Below are positions 1-5,581 of a DNA stretch of 6,930 nt, piece after piece; position 1 is the stretch's first letter, and each line of letters starts with the position of its first letter. The DNA comes from Spirochaetaceae bacterium (GTDB lineage: Bacteria; Spirochaetota; Spirochaetia; JABEVK01): the NCBI GenBank assembly GCA_023265735.1, contig JAHFSN010000107.1, positions 1 to 6,930 of the forward strand, written 5' to 3'. The notes under the pieces were generated by a model that saw only the letters and a program-made list of their open reading frames with translations, had not been told where the DNA came from and did not search any database. Made by a program: the position numbers and the translations under genes.

Positions 1-43
1 ACGTTTAACGACACGAGCTTTCTTTTCGGTCCGAAGTAGCGCC

Positions 44-340
44 CTACTCGTCCCTGGCGTGGGAGGGATTCTCGTGGATCTTGTCGACGGCGTTGGTAAC
101 GGCCTTCTCGATTTCCTCTCGGACCACCTCATCCTGGGCCTGGGCATAGATGGAGCCCATGAGCGTCACCCGATACACCGGATGAGTGTGGTTGAGGGCG
201 AGGGCAACCATGTCGAGCACGCATTCCTGGCAACGGCAGACCTCGGGACGGGCCTTGAGCTGGGCTTCCAGTTCGTCGGCGACGTACCGCTCTTTTTCGT
301 TGACCAGAAGGCTGAAGTCGTACTTGTCCTGAAATCCCAT
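44..340 (-). CDS. ComFB-family small protein (late competence protein ComFB-like; possible cyclic-di-nucleotide receptor)
   Basis: This 98-residue protein matches the ComFB family in its core: a cysteine cluster C35-x-C37-xx-C40, then D43-M-V-A-L-A-L-N50 and a P54-x-Y56 segment, flanked by helical, charged ends. The family is named after a gene in the Bacillus comF competence operon. Cyanobacterial members (CdgR) bind c-di-GMP, and the cysteines are thought to bind zinc; neither is shown for this copy. The frame is open from an ATG at 352, but that ATG lies at the edge of the Shine-Dalgarno site (GGAGG, complement of 346-350). The ATG at 340, five bases after GGAGG, is therefore the likely start, giving the N-terminus MGFQDKYDF. 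It is the last gene of the rpsF-dnaB operon, 21 nt after dnaB with no terminator or promoter between, so it is probably co-transcribed. Family assignment is fairly confident; cellular role is unknown. Confidence 0.8.
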   Translation of the reverse strand: MGFQDKYDFSLLVNEKERYVADELEAQLKARPEVCRCQECVLDMVALALNHTHPVYRVTLMGSIYAQAQDEVVREEIEKAVTNAVDKIHENPSHARDE

Positions 341-345
341 CGTTC

Positions 346-350
346 CCTCC
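346..350 (-). promoter_or_regulatory. Shine-Dalgarno site fixing the comFB-like start
   Basis: GGAGG on the minus strand lies five bases before the ATG at 340 and directly after the alternative ATG at 352. A ribosome bound here would start at 340, so the annotated gene should be 98 residues, not 102. Confidence 0.75.
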
Positions 351-361
351 ATTGTGTCTGA

Positions 362-1708
362 TTATAGAGGACGGTCGTGGTCTCCGCCAACAAAATCCAC
401 GAACTTCGTCTGCTGGGGATAGAACCCCAACTTGATCGTTCCCACGGGGCCCTTGCGCTGCTTTCCGATGATGAGGTCGGTTTCAATGACGGCCTGGCCA
501 CCTTCGCGCGCATCTCGCTCGGTCCCCCGGTTGCGATGAAGGAAGAGGACCACGTCGGCGTCCTGCTCCAGGGAGCCCGATTCTCGGAGGTCCGCGAGTC
601 CAGGGGTCTTTTTCTCCTCAGTGGCGCGGCTGAGCTGACTCAGGGCCACCACGGGAATGTTGAGCTCCCGGGCCAGGGCTTTCAACGACCGGGAGATGTC
701 CGAGACCTGCTCGTGCCGCGGCATGGTGGGGTTTTCGTGACCAATCAAGCTGATGTAGTCGATATAGAGAATCTGGATATCGTGCTTAGCCTTCATCCGC
801 CGGGCCTGCGCGCGCAGGTCAAGGAGCTTCATGTTGGGAGTGTCGTCGATGTAGAGAGGGGCTTCATAGATCGCGGGGATGACGTCACGGATGCTCGTCA
901 TGTCGGCCGGTCTCAGGAAACCGTTGCGGACCTTGTTCCAGTCCAGACGGGCTTCGGCGGCAAGGATGCGATCGACGAGGTCGAGGTCGGGCATTTCCAG
1001 GCTCAAAAAGCCGACGGGGATCTTCTTGGTGATGGCCTGGTAGGAGGCCAGGTTCAGGGCGAGGGTCGTCTTGCCGATGGACGGCCGCGCCGCCAGGATA
1101 ATGAATTCCGATTCGTGGAAACCAGTGGTCTCGCGGTCAAGGTCGGTGAACCCCGTGGGCACCCCGGTGACGATTTCCTTGTTCTTGGAATGCGCGATGA
1201 TCCGTTCCACGCTGACGGACACGATGTCCCCGACCTTCTTGTAGGCCTTGGCCGTCCTGTCTTCTGCGAGCTCGAAGATCCTCTTCTCGGCCTCTTCGAT
1301 CAGCAGCCGGCTCTCGGCGCTCTCCTCGTAGGACTGGATAATCAGTTTGTTCGAGACATCGATCAAGTTGCGCCGGATGGCGGCGTTCTTGACGATCTGG
1401 GCGTAGTACTCGACGTTGGCCGCCGACGGGACAGACTCGCTCAGCTGGGCCAGGGCGCTTACCCCCCCGACAAAATCCAACTTCCCCGACTTGCCGAGGG
1501 CGTGGCTCAGCGTCAGGACGTCAACTTCGTGCCCCTCCGTTGACATCGCCAAGATGGTCTCGAACAGAGTTCGGTAGGCTTGGCGGTAGAAGTCCGCAGG
1601 ACGGAGGATGGGAATAACCACATCGAGAGCATCTCTCGATAGGAGCAGGGCCCCCAGCACCGCCGACTCAGCGTCGAGGTTATGCGGAGGGACCCGTTCC
1701 TTCCCCAC
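362..1708 (-). CDS. dnaB: Replicative DNA helicase DnaB
   Basis: This is the hexameric helicase that unwinds DNA at the replication fork and recruits primase. The 448-residue length is normal for the family. The N-terminal domain begins with the typical RVPPHNLDAESAVLGALLL and runs to about residue 105; a helical linker follows to about 180. The RecA-like motor holds Walker A (ARPSIGKTT, about 207-215), the catalytic-glutamate segment LSLEMP (E238), Walker B (ILYIDYISLI, D317), the sensor ALSQLSR (about 355-361), the signature LADLRESGSLEQDAD (371-385) and the arginine-finger strand GKQRKG (415-420). Isoleucine in place of the usual methionine in Walker A is conservative. The start is GTG at 1708, four bases after the rplI stop; its GGAGG lies nine bases upstream and overlaps the end of rplI, suggesting translational coupling. 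No intein or frameshift is present. Confidence 0.97.
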   Translation of the reverse strand: MGKERVPPHNLDAESAVLGALLLSRDALDVVIPILRPADFYRQAYRTLFETILAMSTEGHEVDVLTLSHALGKSGKLDFVGGVSALAQLSESVPSAANVEYYAQIVKNAAIRRNLIDVSNKLIIQSYEESAESRLLIEEAEKRIFELAEDRTAKAYKKVGDIVSVSVERIIAHSKNKEIVTGVPTGFTDLDRETTGFHESEFIILAARPSIGKTTLALNLASYQAITKKIPVGFLSLEMPDLDLVDRILAAEARLDWNKVRNGFLRPADMTSIRDVIPAIYEAPLYIDDTPNMKLLDLRAQARRMKAKHDIQILYIDYISLIGHENPTMPRHEQVSDISRSLKALARELNIPVVALSQLSRATEEKKTPGLADLRESGSLEQDADVVLFLHRNRGTERDAREGGQAVIETDLIIGKQRKGPVGTIKLGFYPQQTKFVDFVGGDHDRPL

Positions 1709-1712
1709 GGTC

Positions 1713-2168
1713 TTAGGCCTCCAGGGCCTTCACTTCAACCTTGACGGTGGCGTGCTCGCGGTCAAGAAGCCGGATCTTCACTTCGTAGATCCCAACCATC
1801 TTGATGGCGTTTCCGTGGATGCTGATGTGCCGCTTGTCGATGGTCACCCCGTGGGTCTGGGCCAGCTGATCGGCAATGACACCGTTGGTCACCGCGCCGA
1901 AGAGCTTGCCGTTGTCACCGGCGGGCATGGAAATCAGCAGGTTGACGCCCTGGAGCTTCTCTTTCAGACCCAAAGCGGCCTGGCGCTTCTCTTCCCGCCG
2001 GGCCTCGATCTTGGCCTTGCGCTGTTCGATCAGCGTCAGACCGTGCTTCGAAAATAGGGTGGCAAATCCCCGGGGAAGGAGGTAATTGCGACCGTAGCCG
2101 TCGGTGACGGTCTTGACGTCTCCCTCGTCTCCCAGATTTTCCACGTCTTTCAGCAGAATAATTTTCAT
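1713..2168 (-). CDS. rplI: 50S ribosomal protein L9
   Basis: L9 binds domain V of 23S rRNA near the L1 stalk and projects outward from the large subunit. The 151-residue protein shows the full two-domain layout: N-terminal rRNA-binding domain starting MKIILLKDVENLGDEGDV with the hallmark GYGRNYLLPRG at 24-34, a long charged connecting helix (about 41-74), and the C-terminal domain with GKLFGAVTN at 87-95. The frame stays open far upstream inside the neighbouring membrane-protein gene, but the family N-terminus and the Shine-Dalgarno AAGGGG seven bases before place the start at ATG 2168. That ATG overlaps the TGA of the preceding gene in an ATGA arrangement, so translation is probably coupled. 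The stop is four bases before dnaB, whose ribosome site overlaps the rplI end. Confidence 0.97.
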   Translation of the reverse strand: MKIILLKDVENLGDEGDVKTVTDGYGRNYLLPRGFATLFSKHGLTLIEQRKAKIEARREEKRQAALGLKEKLQGVNLLISMPAGDNGKLFGAVTNGVIADQLAQTHGVTIDKRHISIHGNAIKMVGIYEVKIRLLDREHATVKVEVKALEA

Positions 2169-3151
2169 TCTCGTACCCCTTGCTCTCTTTTGCGAAAATT
2201 CACCCAAAGTTCTAGGACAGCCAAGACCGGCAAACCGATCATCACCACGATCTGGGTCGGTCCGGGCATCAACACAAAGACCACCAACGTCGTTCGGACC
2301 ACGGCCTGAACGAACCGCGGCCAATTCCACCTTTCCATCAAGGCCTGAACGATGCCCCAGCCTTCCATAGCGTAGACCGCCAGCGCCACCCAGGCCGCGT
2401 TCAGGACGACATACTGGGTAAAACCCAGGTCCCACTTGGCCCCAAACCGAACCGCCACGGCCTGCAGAAGGATCACACCCCAAAATCCGAGGAGGAGCCA
2501 AACCCCCTGGGTGGGAACCGAAAAATCCCTCCAGGTCCGGGCCCATCGTGCCGGAGTGAAGGCCCGGGATAGCCATTCAGTGAACCCCCAAAACAGGAAG
2601 AACACCAAAACAAAACTTCCCAGAAAGGTCTCCTTGATCAACTCAAAGAGCGCCTTCTTCTCCACCTGGCCAAACGCGTCTTGGGCGCCGAGCCCCGACG
2701 TTTGGAGGGCCTGGTTCCAGACCTGGTTGAAAGCTCCTTCAAGCTTCTGGCCAAAATCCGGCTGGGCCGCCGCCTGACCGATCACGACGAACAGGAGAGC
2801 CGCGGTCACCGCGGTGACTCCCAGAAGCCGGTAGAGAAACCTCCAGCCCGACTTCTCCAAAAGGACGATCAGCACCCATCCTGCGATCAGGAGGAGCGGA
2901 ACGCCCATCTTGGCCGTGTCCAGAAGCGACCACGAGGAGTGGCTCAGCGTCAGGACAACGACTTCCACGGCCCCCGTCCCCAGGGCGGTCGCCAGGGCCG
3001 CCACCAGAAACAGCGACGCCCCACGGCGCCGATATAGCCACTGCAGCGGCAAGAGGAAGAAGATCCCCAACACGCTCAGCTGCAGAAAAACCACGGCCAA
3101 CGCCGTAGCTAGGGCTGTGGCACCCCATCCACGGCGTCCGTCACTTGCCAC
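2165..3151 (-). CDS. DUF2232/YybS-like polytopic membrane protein
   Basis: This 328-residue protein is mostly hydrophobic, with about eight likely membrane segments (around residues 10-36, 45-68, 77-98, 106-128, 175-195, 216-236, 242-263 and 282-318, the last long enough for two). A polar stretch at about 130-170 probably forms a loop. No catalytic motif is visible. The call rests on topology, size and position: a DUF2232 (YybS-type) membrane protein sits just before rplI in Bacillus and several other groups, and this gene lies between rpsR and rplI. The function of the family is not established; some members have been described as transporter-like. The start is GTG at 3151, seven bases after the rpsR stop, with GAGG five bases upstream. 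The stop overlaps the rplI start by four bases. Unlike Bacillus, no gdpP phosphodiesterase gene follows it. Confidence 0.7.
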   Translation of the reverse strand: MASDGRRGWGATALATALAVVFLQLSVLGIFFLLPLQWLYRRRGASLFLVAALATALGTGAVEVVVLTLSHSSWSLLDTAKMGVPLLLIAGWVLIVLLEKSGWRFLYRLLGVTAVTAALLFVVIGQAAAQPDFGQKLEGAFNQVWNQALQTSGLGAQDAFGQVEKKALFELIKETFLGSFVLVFFLFWGFTEWLSRAFTPARWARTWRDFSVPTQGVWLLLGFWGVILLQAVAVRFGAKWDLGFTQYVVLNAAWVALAVYAMEGWGIVQALMERWNWPRFVQAVVRTTLVVFVLMPGPTQIVVMIGLPVLAVLELWVNFRKREQGVRE

Positions 3152-3158
3152 CCGGGCC

Positions 3159-3485
3159 TCAGTTCTTCACGTAAGGAAGAAGGGCGAGGACCCGGGCAAT
3201 CTTCACCTGCCGGGACAGCTTCCGCTGGTAGCGTGCGCTGGTACCGGTGATCCGACGGGGGAGAATCTTGCCCCGTTCGGTGATGAACTTCTGGAGGATA
3301 TCGGTCCGCTTCCAGTCGCAGGGCCACTTGTGGACAGTAAACTTGCAGACCTTCTTCTTAAAGTAGACCTTGCCGCGCCGGGCGCCGCGGTCACCGCCAT
3401 CGCGGCGGTCGCCGCCGTCACCGGGGCGAACCGGTCCCTTATCCAGGGATTCTTCCAATTCTTTCTGTTCGTTTTCAAAAGACAT
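3159..3485 (-). CDS. rpsR: 30S ribosomal protein S18 with extended N-terminus
   Basis: S18 forms a heterodimer with S6 and binds the 16S rRNA platform. The C-terminal part (about residues 40-108) carries the family core: KVCKFTVHKW, then DILQKFITERGKILPRRITGT, then QRKLSRQVKIARVLALLPYV. At 108 residues it is about 30 longer than usual S18. The extra N-terminus starts acidic (MSFENEQKELEES) and continues as a Gly/Asp/Arg-rich tract with repeated GGDR (about 19-38). Only two cysteines remain (C47, C56), in a spacing unlike the CxxC pairs of zinc-binding S18 proteins, so this is probably a zinc-independent form. The start ATG at 3485 has AGGAGG six bases upstream. It follows ssb after 20 nt and precedes the membrane gene by 7 nt. 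Confidence 0.95.
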   Translation of the reverse strand: MSFENEQKELEESLDKGPVRPGDGGDRRDGGDRGARRGKVYFKKKVCKFTVHKWPCDWKRTDILQKFITERGKILPRRITGTSARYQRKLSRQVKIARVLALLPYVKN

Positions 3486-3505
3486 GCTTCCCCTCCTCGA
3501 GGTGT

Positions 3506-3970
3506 TTAAAACGGAATGTCATCTTCGTAGGCGTTCGGATCAAAGTCATCGGCGGGCTTCTGCGGCCCGGGACTCCGGGGCTCCGCGGGCCTGGCGGGCG
3601 TGGAACCGCCCTGGTCGGGAGCCCTTCCTTCCGAAGAGCCCCTCGCCGAACCCAGCAACTGCAAATTTTCGACGAAAACTTGAATCCTGCTGAATTTTTG
3701 GCCGTCTTTCTCCCAGCGGTCCTGGCGGAGTTCCCCCTGAATCGCGACTTGGGTGCCCTTGACGAGGTACTTGTTCAGGTTTTCCGCCTGCTTGTCCCAG
3801 AGGGTGAGGTCGAAGAAGCTGGCTTCATCCAGCCACTGGTCTCCCTTCTTCACCCGCCGGTTCACGGCAATGGAAAAATTGCACAAGGCCGTGCCCGCCG
3901 CGGTATACCGCAGTTCGGCGTCTCGAGTGACCCGACCGACCAAAACAACATGATTGATATCGCCTGCCAT
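3506..3970 (-). CDS. ssb: Single-stranded DNA-binding protein SSB
   Basis: SSB coats single-stranded DNA during replication, repair and recombination and recruits partner proteins through its C-terminal tip. Residues 1 to about 107 form the OB fold: MAGDINHVVLVGRVTRDAELRY, then ALCNFSIAVNRR, SFFDLTLWDKQAENLNKYLVKG and VAIQGELRQDRWEKDG. A Gly/Pro/Ser-rich disordered linker covers about 108-140, and the protein ends in the acidic tip YEDDIPF, the standard partner-binding motif. The 154-residue length is typical. The ATG at 3970 lies 13 nt after the rpsF stop and lacks a convincing Shine-Dalgarno site (only a GGCGG-like stretch), so ribosomes may reinitiate after rpsF. The position between rpsF and rpsR matches the common bacterial order. 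Confidence 0.97.
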   Translation of the reverse strand: MAGDINHVVLVGRVTRDAELRYTAAGTALCNFSIAVNRRVKKGDQWLDEASFFDLTLWDKQAENLNKYLVKGTQVAIQGELRQDRWEKDGQKFSRIQVFVENLQLLGSARGSSEGRAPDQGGSTPARPAEPRSPGPQKPADDFDPNAYEDDIPF

Positions 3971-3983
3971 CTCGGGACCGCCG

Positions 3984-4265
3984 TCAGGCTTCCTGCACGA
4001 TGAACAGGAACTTCAGGATTTCGGTCTGAAGCTTGAAGGACTTATCGATTTCGACGACCTTGTCGGGGCCGAACTCGATGTTGAACAGGGTGTAGTGTCC
4101 CCGGTCCTGCTTCTTGATGGGATAGGCCAGATTCCGTTCGCCCATATCTTCTTCTTTGACGATATTGGCGCCGTAGGCTTTGAGTTCGTTTCGGACGAAT
4201 TCCAGACCCTTGGTATAAAGGTCATTTTCGTGCCTGAAAATGAACACGACTTCGTAAGAGCGCAT
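3984..4265 (-). CDS. rpsF: 30S ribosomal protein S6
   Basis: S6 pairs with S18 on the 30S platform. The 93-residue product begins MRSYEVVFIF and holds the family signature GERNLAYPIKKQDRGHYTLFNIEF (about 43-66) and the closing strand-helix region with TEILKFLFIV. It is slightly short but within range, and lacks the acidic tail of E. coli S6. The frame is open to 4334, but translation from there would read through the structured leader; the ATG at 4265 has AAGGAGG ending four bases upstream and gives the conserved N-terminus. It is the first gene of the seven-gene operon. The upstream leader and promoter are annotated separately; S6-S18 autoregulation through such leaders is known in other bacteria. 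Confidence 0.96.
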   Translation of the reverse strand: MRSYEVVFIFRHENDLYTKGLEFVRNELKAYGANIVKEEDMGERNLAYPIKKQDRGHYTLFNIEFGPDKVVEIDKSFKLQTEILKFLFIVQEA

Positions 4266-4352
4266 TGGTCCTCCTTGCGGACATTTCCCGTAACAGACGG
4301 GACACCGTCTGAGACGGTCTGATCCGGTCCCCACGGGCCGGATAAAGAGGCG
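4266..4352 (-). promoter_or_regulatory. Structured 5' leader of rpsF with alternative hairpins (candidate S6:S18 autoregulatory RNA)
   Basis: The roughly 85-nt leader can fold in competing ways. An isolated hairpin at 4322-4343 has ATCCGG pairing with CCGGAT, plus an inner CCC/GGG. Downstream, ACCGTC-TCA-GACGGT (4304-4318) and TCCCGT-CTGTT-ACGGGA (4286-4302) can form together, or be replaced by the 7-bp hairpin CAGACGG-TGTC-CCGTCTG (4294-4311). GTCC at 4279-4282 can also pair with GGAC at 4268-4271, placing most of the Shine-Dalgarno site in a loop. No U-run follows any hairpin, so control of translation is likelier than termination. That S6:S18 binds here is inference from position; I could not match the published motif base by base. 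Confidence 0.55.
4270..4276 (-). promoter_or_regulatory. Shine-Dalgarno site of rpsF
   Basis: AAGGAGG on the minus strand ends four bases before the ATG at 4265. It decides the rpsF start against the upstream in-frame codon at 4334 and lies next to bases (GTCC, 4279-4282) that could partly sequester it. Confidence 0.8.
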
Positions 4353-4381
4353 TTGCTAAACTAGCATGCCTGTGCTTTACT
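4353..4381 (+). promoter_or_regulatory. Candidate promoter of the 153-aa plus-strand gene
   Basis: TTGCTA (4353-4358), a 17-nt spacer and TTTACT (4376-4381) preceded by TGC resemble an extended -10 promoter. Its elements share bases with those of the opposite rpsF promoter. Transcription would begin around 4387-4389, only about 6-8 nt before the ATG at 4395. Confidence 0.4.
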
Positions 4382-4386
4382 GTCAA
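4358..4386 (-). promoter_or_regulatory. Sigma70-type promoter of the rpsF-comFB operon
   Basis: A perfect -35 box TTGACA (complement of 4381-4386) is followed after exactly 17 nt by TAGTTT (complement of 4358-4363), preceded by TGC, an extended -10. Predicted transcription starts near 4350-4353, giving a leader of about 85 nt before rpsF. The -10 itself matches only three of six consensus bases, which the perfect -35 and the TGn would compensate. Confidence 0.7.
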
Positions 4387-4394
4387 TTCAGCCC

Positions 4395-4856
4395 ATGAGA
4401 AACAAGATTCACTACGAGGACGATCTTTTCTTTCTGAACCTCCAGATGAAAGGGGTCGCCGAAGGCCTCAAACTGGCCATCGACGCCGACTACTTTCAGG
4501 ACAAGATCCTGGCCGACCTGAGATTCCTCGACGCGACGCTGAACAGGCTCTACTCCACCCTGAAAGACAACGTGAACCTGATCCACCGAGCCGAGTACCT
4601 CTACCAGCTCGTGAAGTCCGAGGGCATCTTCGTGGAAGTGATGGGGAACGTCCTGGCTGCTTCCGGCGAAGTAAGCCAAGCCCTGGAGCCCTACAAAGCG
4701 GAATTCGCCGAGCGGCGCGCGAGCCATGAGGCCGACATTCAGGAAATTCGGGTCTTTCTGAAACTGGCCAGCCAGGATGAAGAAAGGGAAGATGTGATCA
4801 CCCTTGAGGAACTGGCGCTGCTCACTCGTCCCGACGAGGACGAGGAAAAGAGCTGA
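4395..4856 (+). CDS. Unrecognised acidic, probably all-helical protein
   Basis: I do not recognise this 153-residue protein. It has no signal peptide, membrane segment, cysteine cluster or nucleotide-binding motif. Its composition suggests alpha-helices almost throughout: amphipathic stretches at about 8-30, 33-57, 60-95 and 97-127, then a charged tail ending RPDEDEEKS. This would suit a soluble cytoplasmic helical bundle or coiled-coil protein. Coding is supported by a full-length frame, a codon pattern like its neighbours, and the fact that it fills the space between a promoter region and the HAD gene. The ATG at 4395 has no Shine-Dalgarno site (CAGCCC precedes it), and the next in-frame ATG, residue 18, has none either, so the start may be leaderless or misplaced. 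Its end overlaps the convergent HAD gene by 35 nt. It diverges from the rpsF operon; no role can be assigned. Confidence 0.75.
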   Translation: MRNKIHYEDDLFFLNLQMKGVAEGLKLAIDADYFQDKILADLRFLDATLNRLYSTLKDNVNLIHRAEYLYQLVKSEGIFVEVMGNVLAASGEVSQALEPYKAEFAERRASHEADIQEIRVFLKLASQDEEREDVITLEELALLTRPDEDEEKS

Positions 4857-5553
4857 TCAGGGTCAGGGCGTCGTCGAGGCTAACGGTGGCGGGGGCGGTC
4901 TTCATGGCGGCAGGACTGGCGTAGCCCCAGAGGGCCAGGAGACACCGGCACGTCGGATGGGAAAAATCAAGGTGATCGATCTGGTCGTCGATGAGCGTCG
5001 CGGTTCCTTCGGGCAAGATTTCCGCAATGAGATCGAGCTTTCGGCGGTTCCCCGTGTAGACGGTTCTCTTTTCGGGCCAGGAAATGCCGTGGTAGGCGAG
5101 AATCTCCCCGATAAAGCTGGCCTTCTTGGTCGAGAGAATCCAGACCGCCTCGTTTTCTCGTTGCCCCTCCAAGGCCTGGGCCATCCCTTTGTAGAGGGGG
5201 TTCCACGAAAGCCACTCCGACCTCCGGTGGGCCAGGAGCGCATCGCGGACCCGGTATAGCCGAACCTTCAGGTCGGCGAGGTCCTCGGGTCCCTTCGCGG
5301 CAAGGCTTCGGTCGAATTCGTCCTGGCTGGAAGGAACCTCCTGACGCTGGGCCCACTCGTGGGCCACCACGTAGTCCTCCCCCGAGCGGATAAAGGGACG
5401 GCAGGCGGCAAACAAGGCCCGGTAGGCAGCCGCGTCGGGCGGTTCCGAGTCACCGGAAACCACCATCCAGCTTGAGCGGTAGCACTCTTCGAGGGAGTTG
5501 CAGATCACCCCGTCGAAGTCGAGAAACAGGGTTGGGGGCGAAATGGAACGCAT
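4822..5553 (-). CDS. HAD-superfamily hydrolase
   Basis: This 243-residue soluble protein carries the haloacid-dehalogenase signatures: motif I FLDFDGVICNS with nucleophile D12 and acid/base D14, motif II in WILSTKK (S141 or T142), a motif III lysine around K172 (NRRKLDL) and motif IV TLIDDQIDHL with D189/D190 for magnesium. A helical insert between motifs I and II (about 25-130) looks like a C1-type cap. Members are mostly phosphatases for small phosphorylated metabolites; the substrate cannot be read from the sequence. The ATG at 5553 has GAGG nine bases upstream and a good promoter behind it. The gene diverges from glucokinase, which hints at sugar-phosphate metabolism but no more. Its last 35 nt overlap the convergent 153-aa gene. 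Confidence 0.88.
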   Translation of the reverse strand: MRSISPPTLFLDFDGVICNSLEECYRSSWMVVSGDSEPPDAAAYRALFAACRPFIRSGEDYVVAHEWAQRQEVPSSQDEFDRSLAAKGPEDLADLKVRLYRVRDALLAHRRSEWLSWNPLYKGMAQALEGQRENEAVWILSTKKASFIGEILAYHGISWPEKRTVYTGNRRKLDLIAEILPEGTATLIDDQIDHLDFSHPTCRCLLALWGYASPAAMKTAPATVSLDDALTLISSFPRPRRDE

Positions 5554-5581
5554 TGCGAAAAACCTCGGTTTGCCCTATTCT
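5553..5581 (+). promoter_or_regulatory. Candidate glucokinase promoter
   Basis: TTGCGA (5553-5558), a 17-nt spacer and TATTCT (5576-5581), each four of six consensus bases, would start transcription around 5588 and give a leader of about 35 nt. Its -35 begins on the last base of the HAD start codon complement, and its -10 overlaps that of the opposite promoter. Confidence 0.4.

Noticed and set aside
25..35. Short palindrome TTCGG-T-CCGAA after the comFB-like gene as a possible terminator
   Set aside because: A one-base loop cannot fold as a full hairpin, the stem is short and no U-run follows. Nothing else can be supported in bases 1-43.
1502..1519. An 18-bp identical sequence in dnaB and in the membrane-protein gene (2939-2956)
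   Set aside because: Both copies encode VLTLSH in frame, within unrelated proteins and with no flanking similarity. I judge it a coincidence of shared codons, not a mobile or recombination repeat.
377..1543. A 388-codon open frame on the plus strand, antisense to dnaB
   Set aside because: It mirrors the dnaB reading frame in a GC-rich gene, its translation resembles no protein, and dnaB itself is certain. The same applies to the other long plus-strand frames over the operon (59-361, 1608-2057, 2910-3509, 3680-4003).
2169..2576. Upstream extension of the rplI frame to 2576
   Set aside because: It would add 136 residues that overlap the membrane-protein gene in another frame; L9 starts at MKIILLKD with its own ribosome site.
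4266..4334. Upstream extension of the rpsF frame to 4334
   Set aside because: The extra 23 residues are unlike S6 and are encoded by the structured leader; the AAGGAGG site supports ATG 4265.
4853..4860. Palindrome CTGATCAG at the end of the 153-aa gene
   Set aside because: Eight bases containing the stop codon, with no loop and no T-run, so neither a terminator nor a convincing operator.
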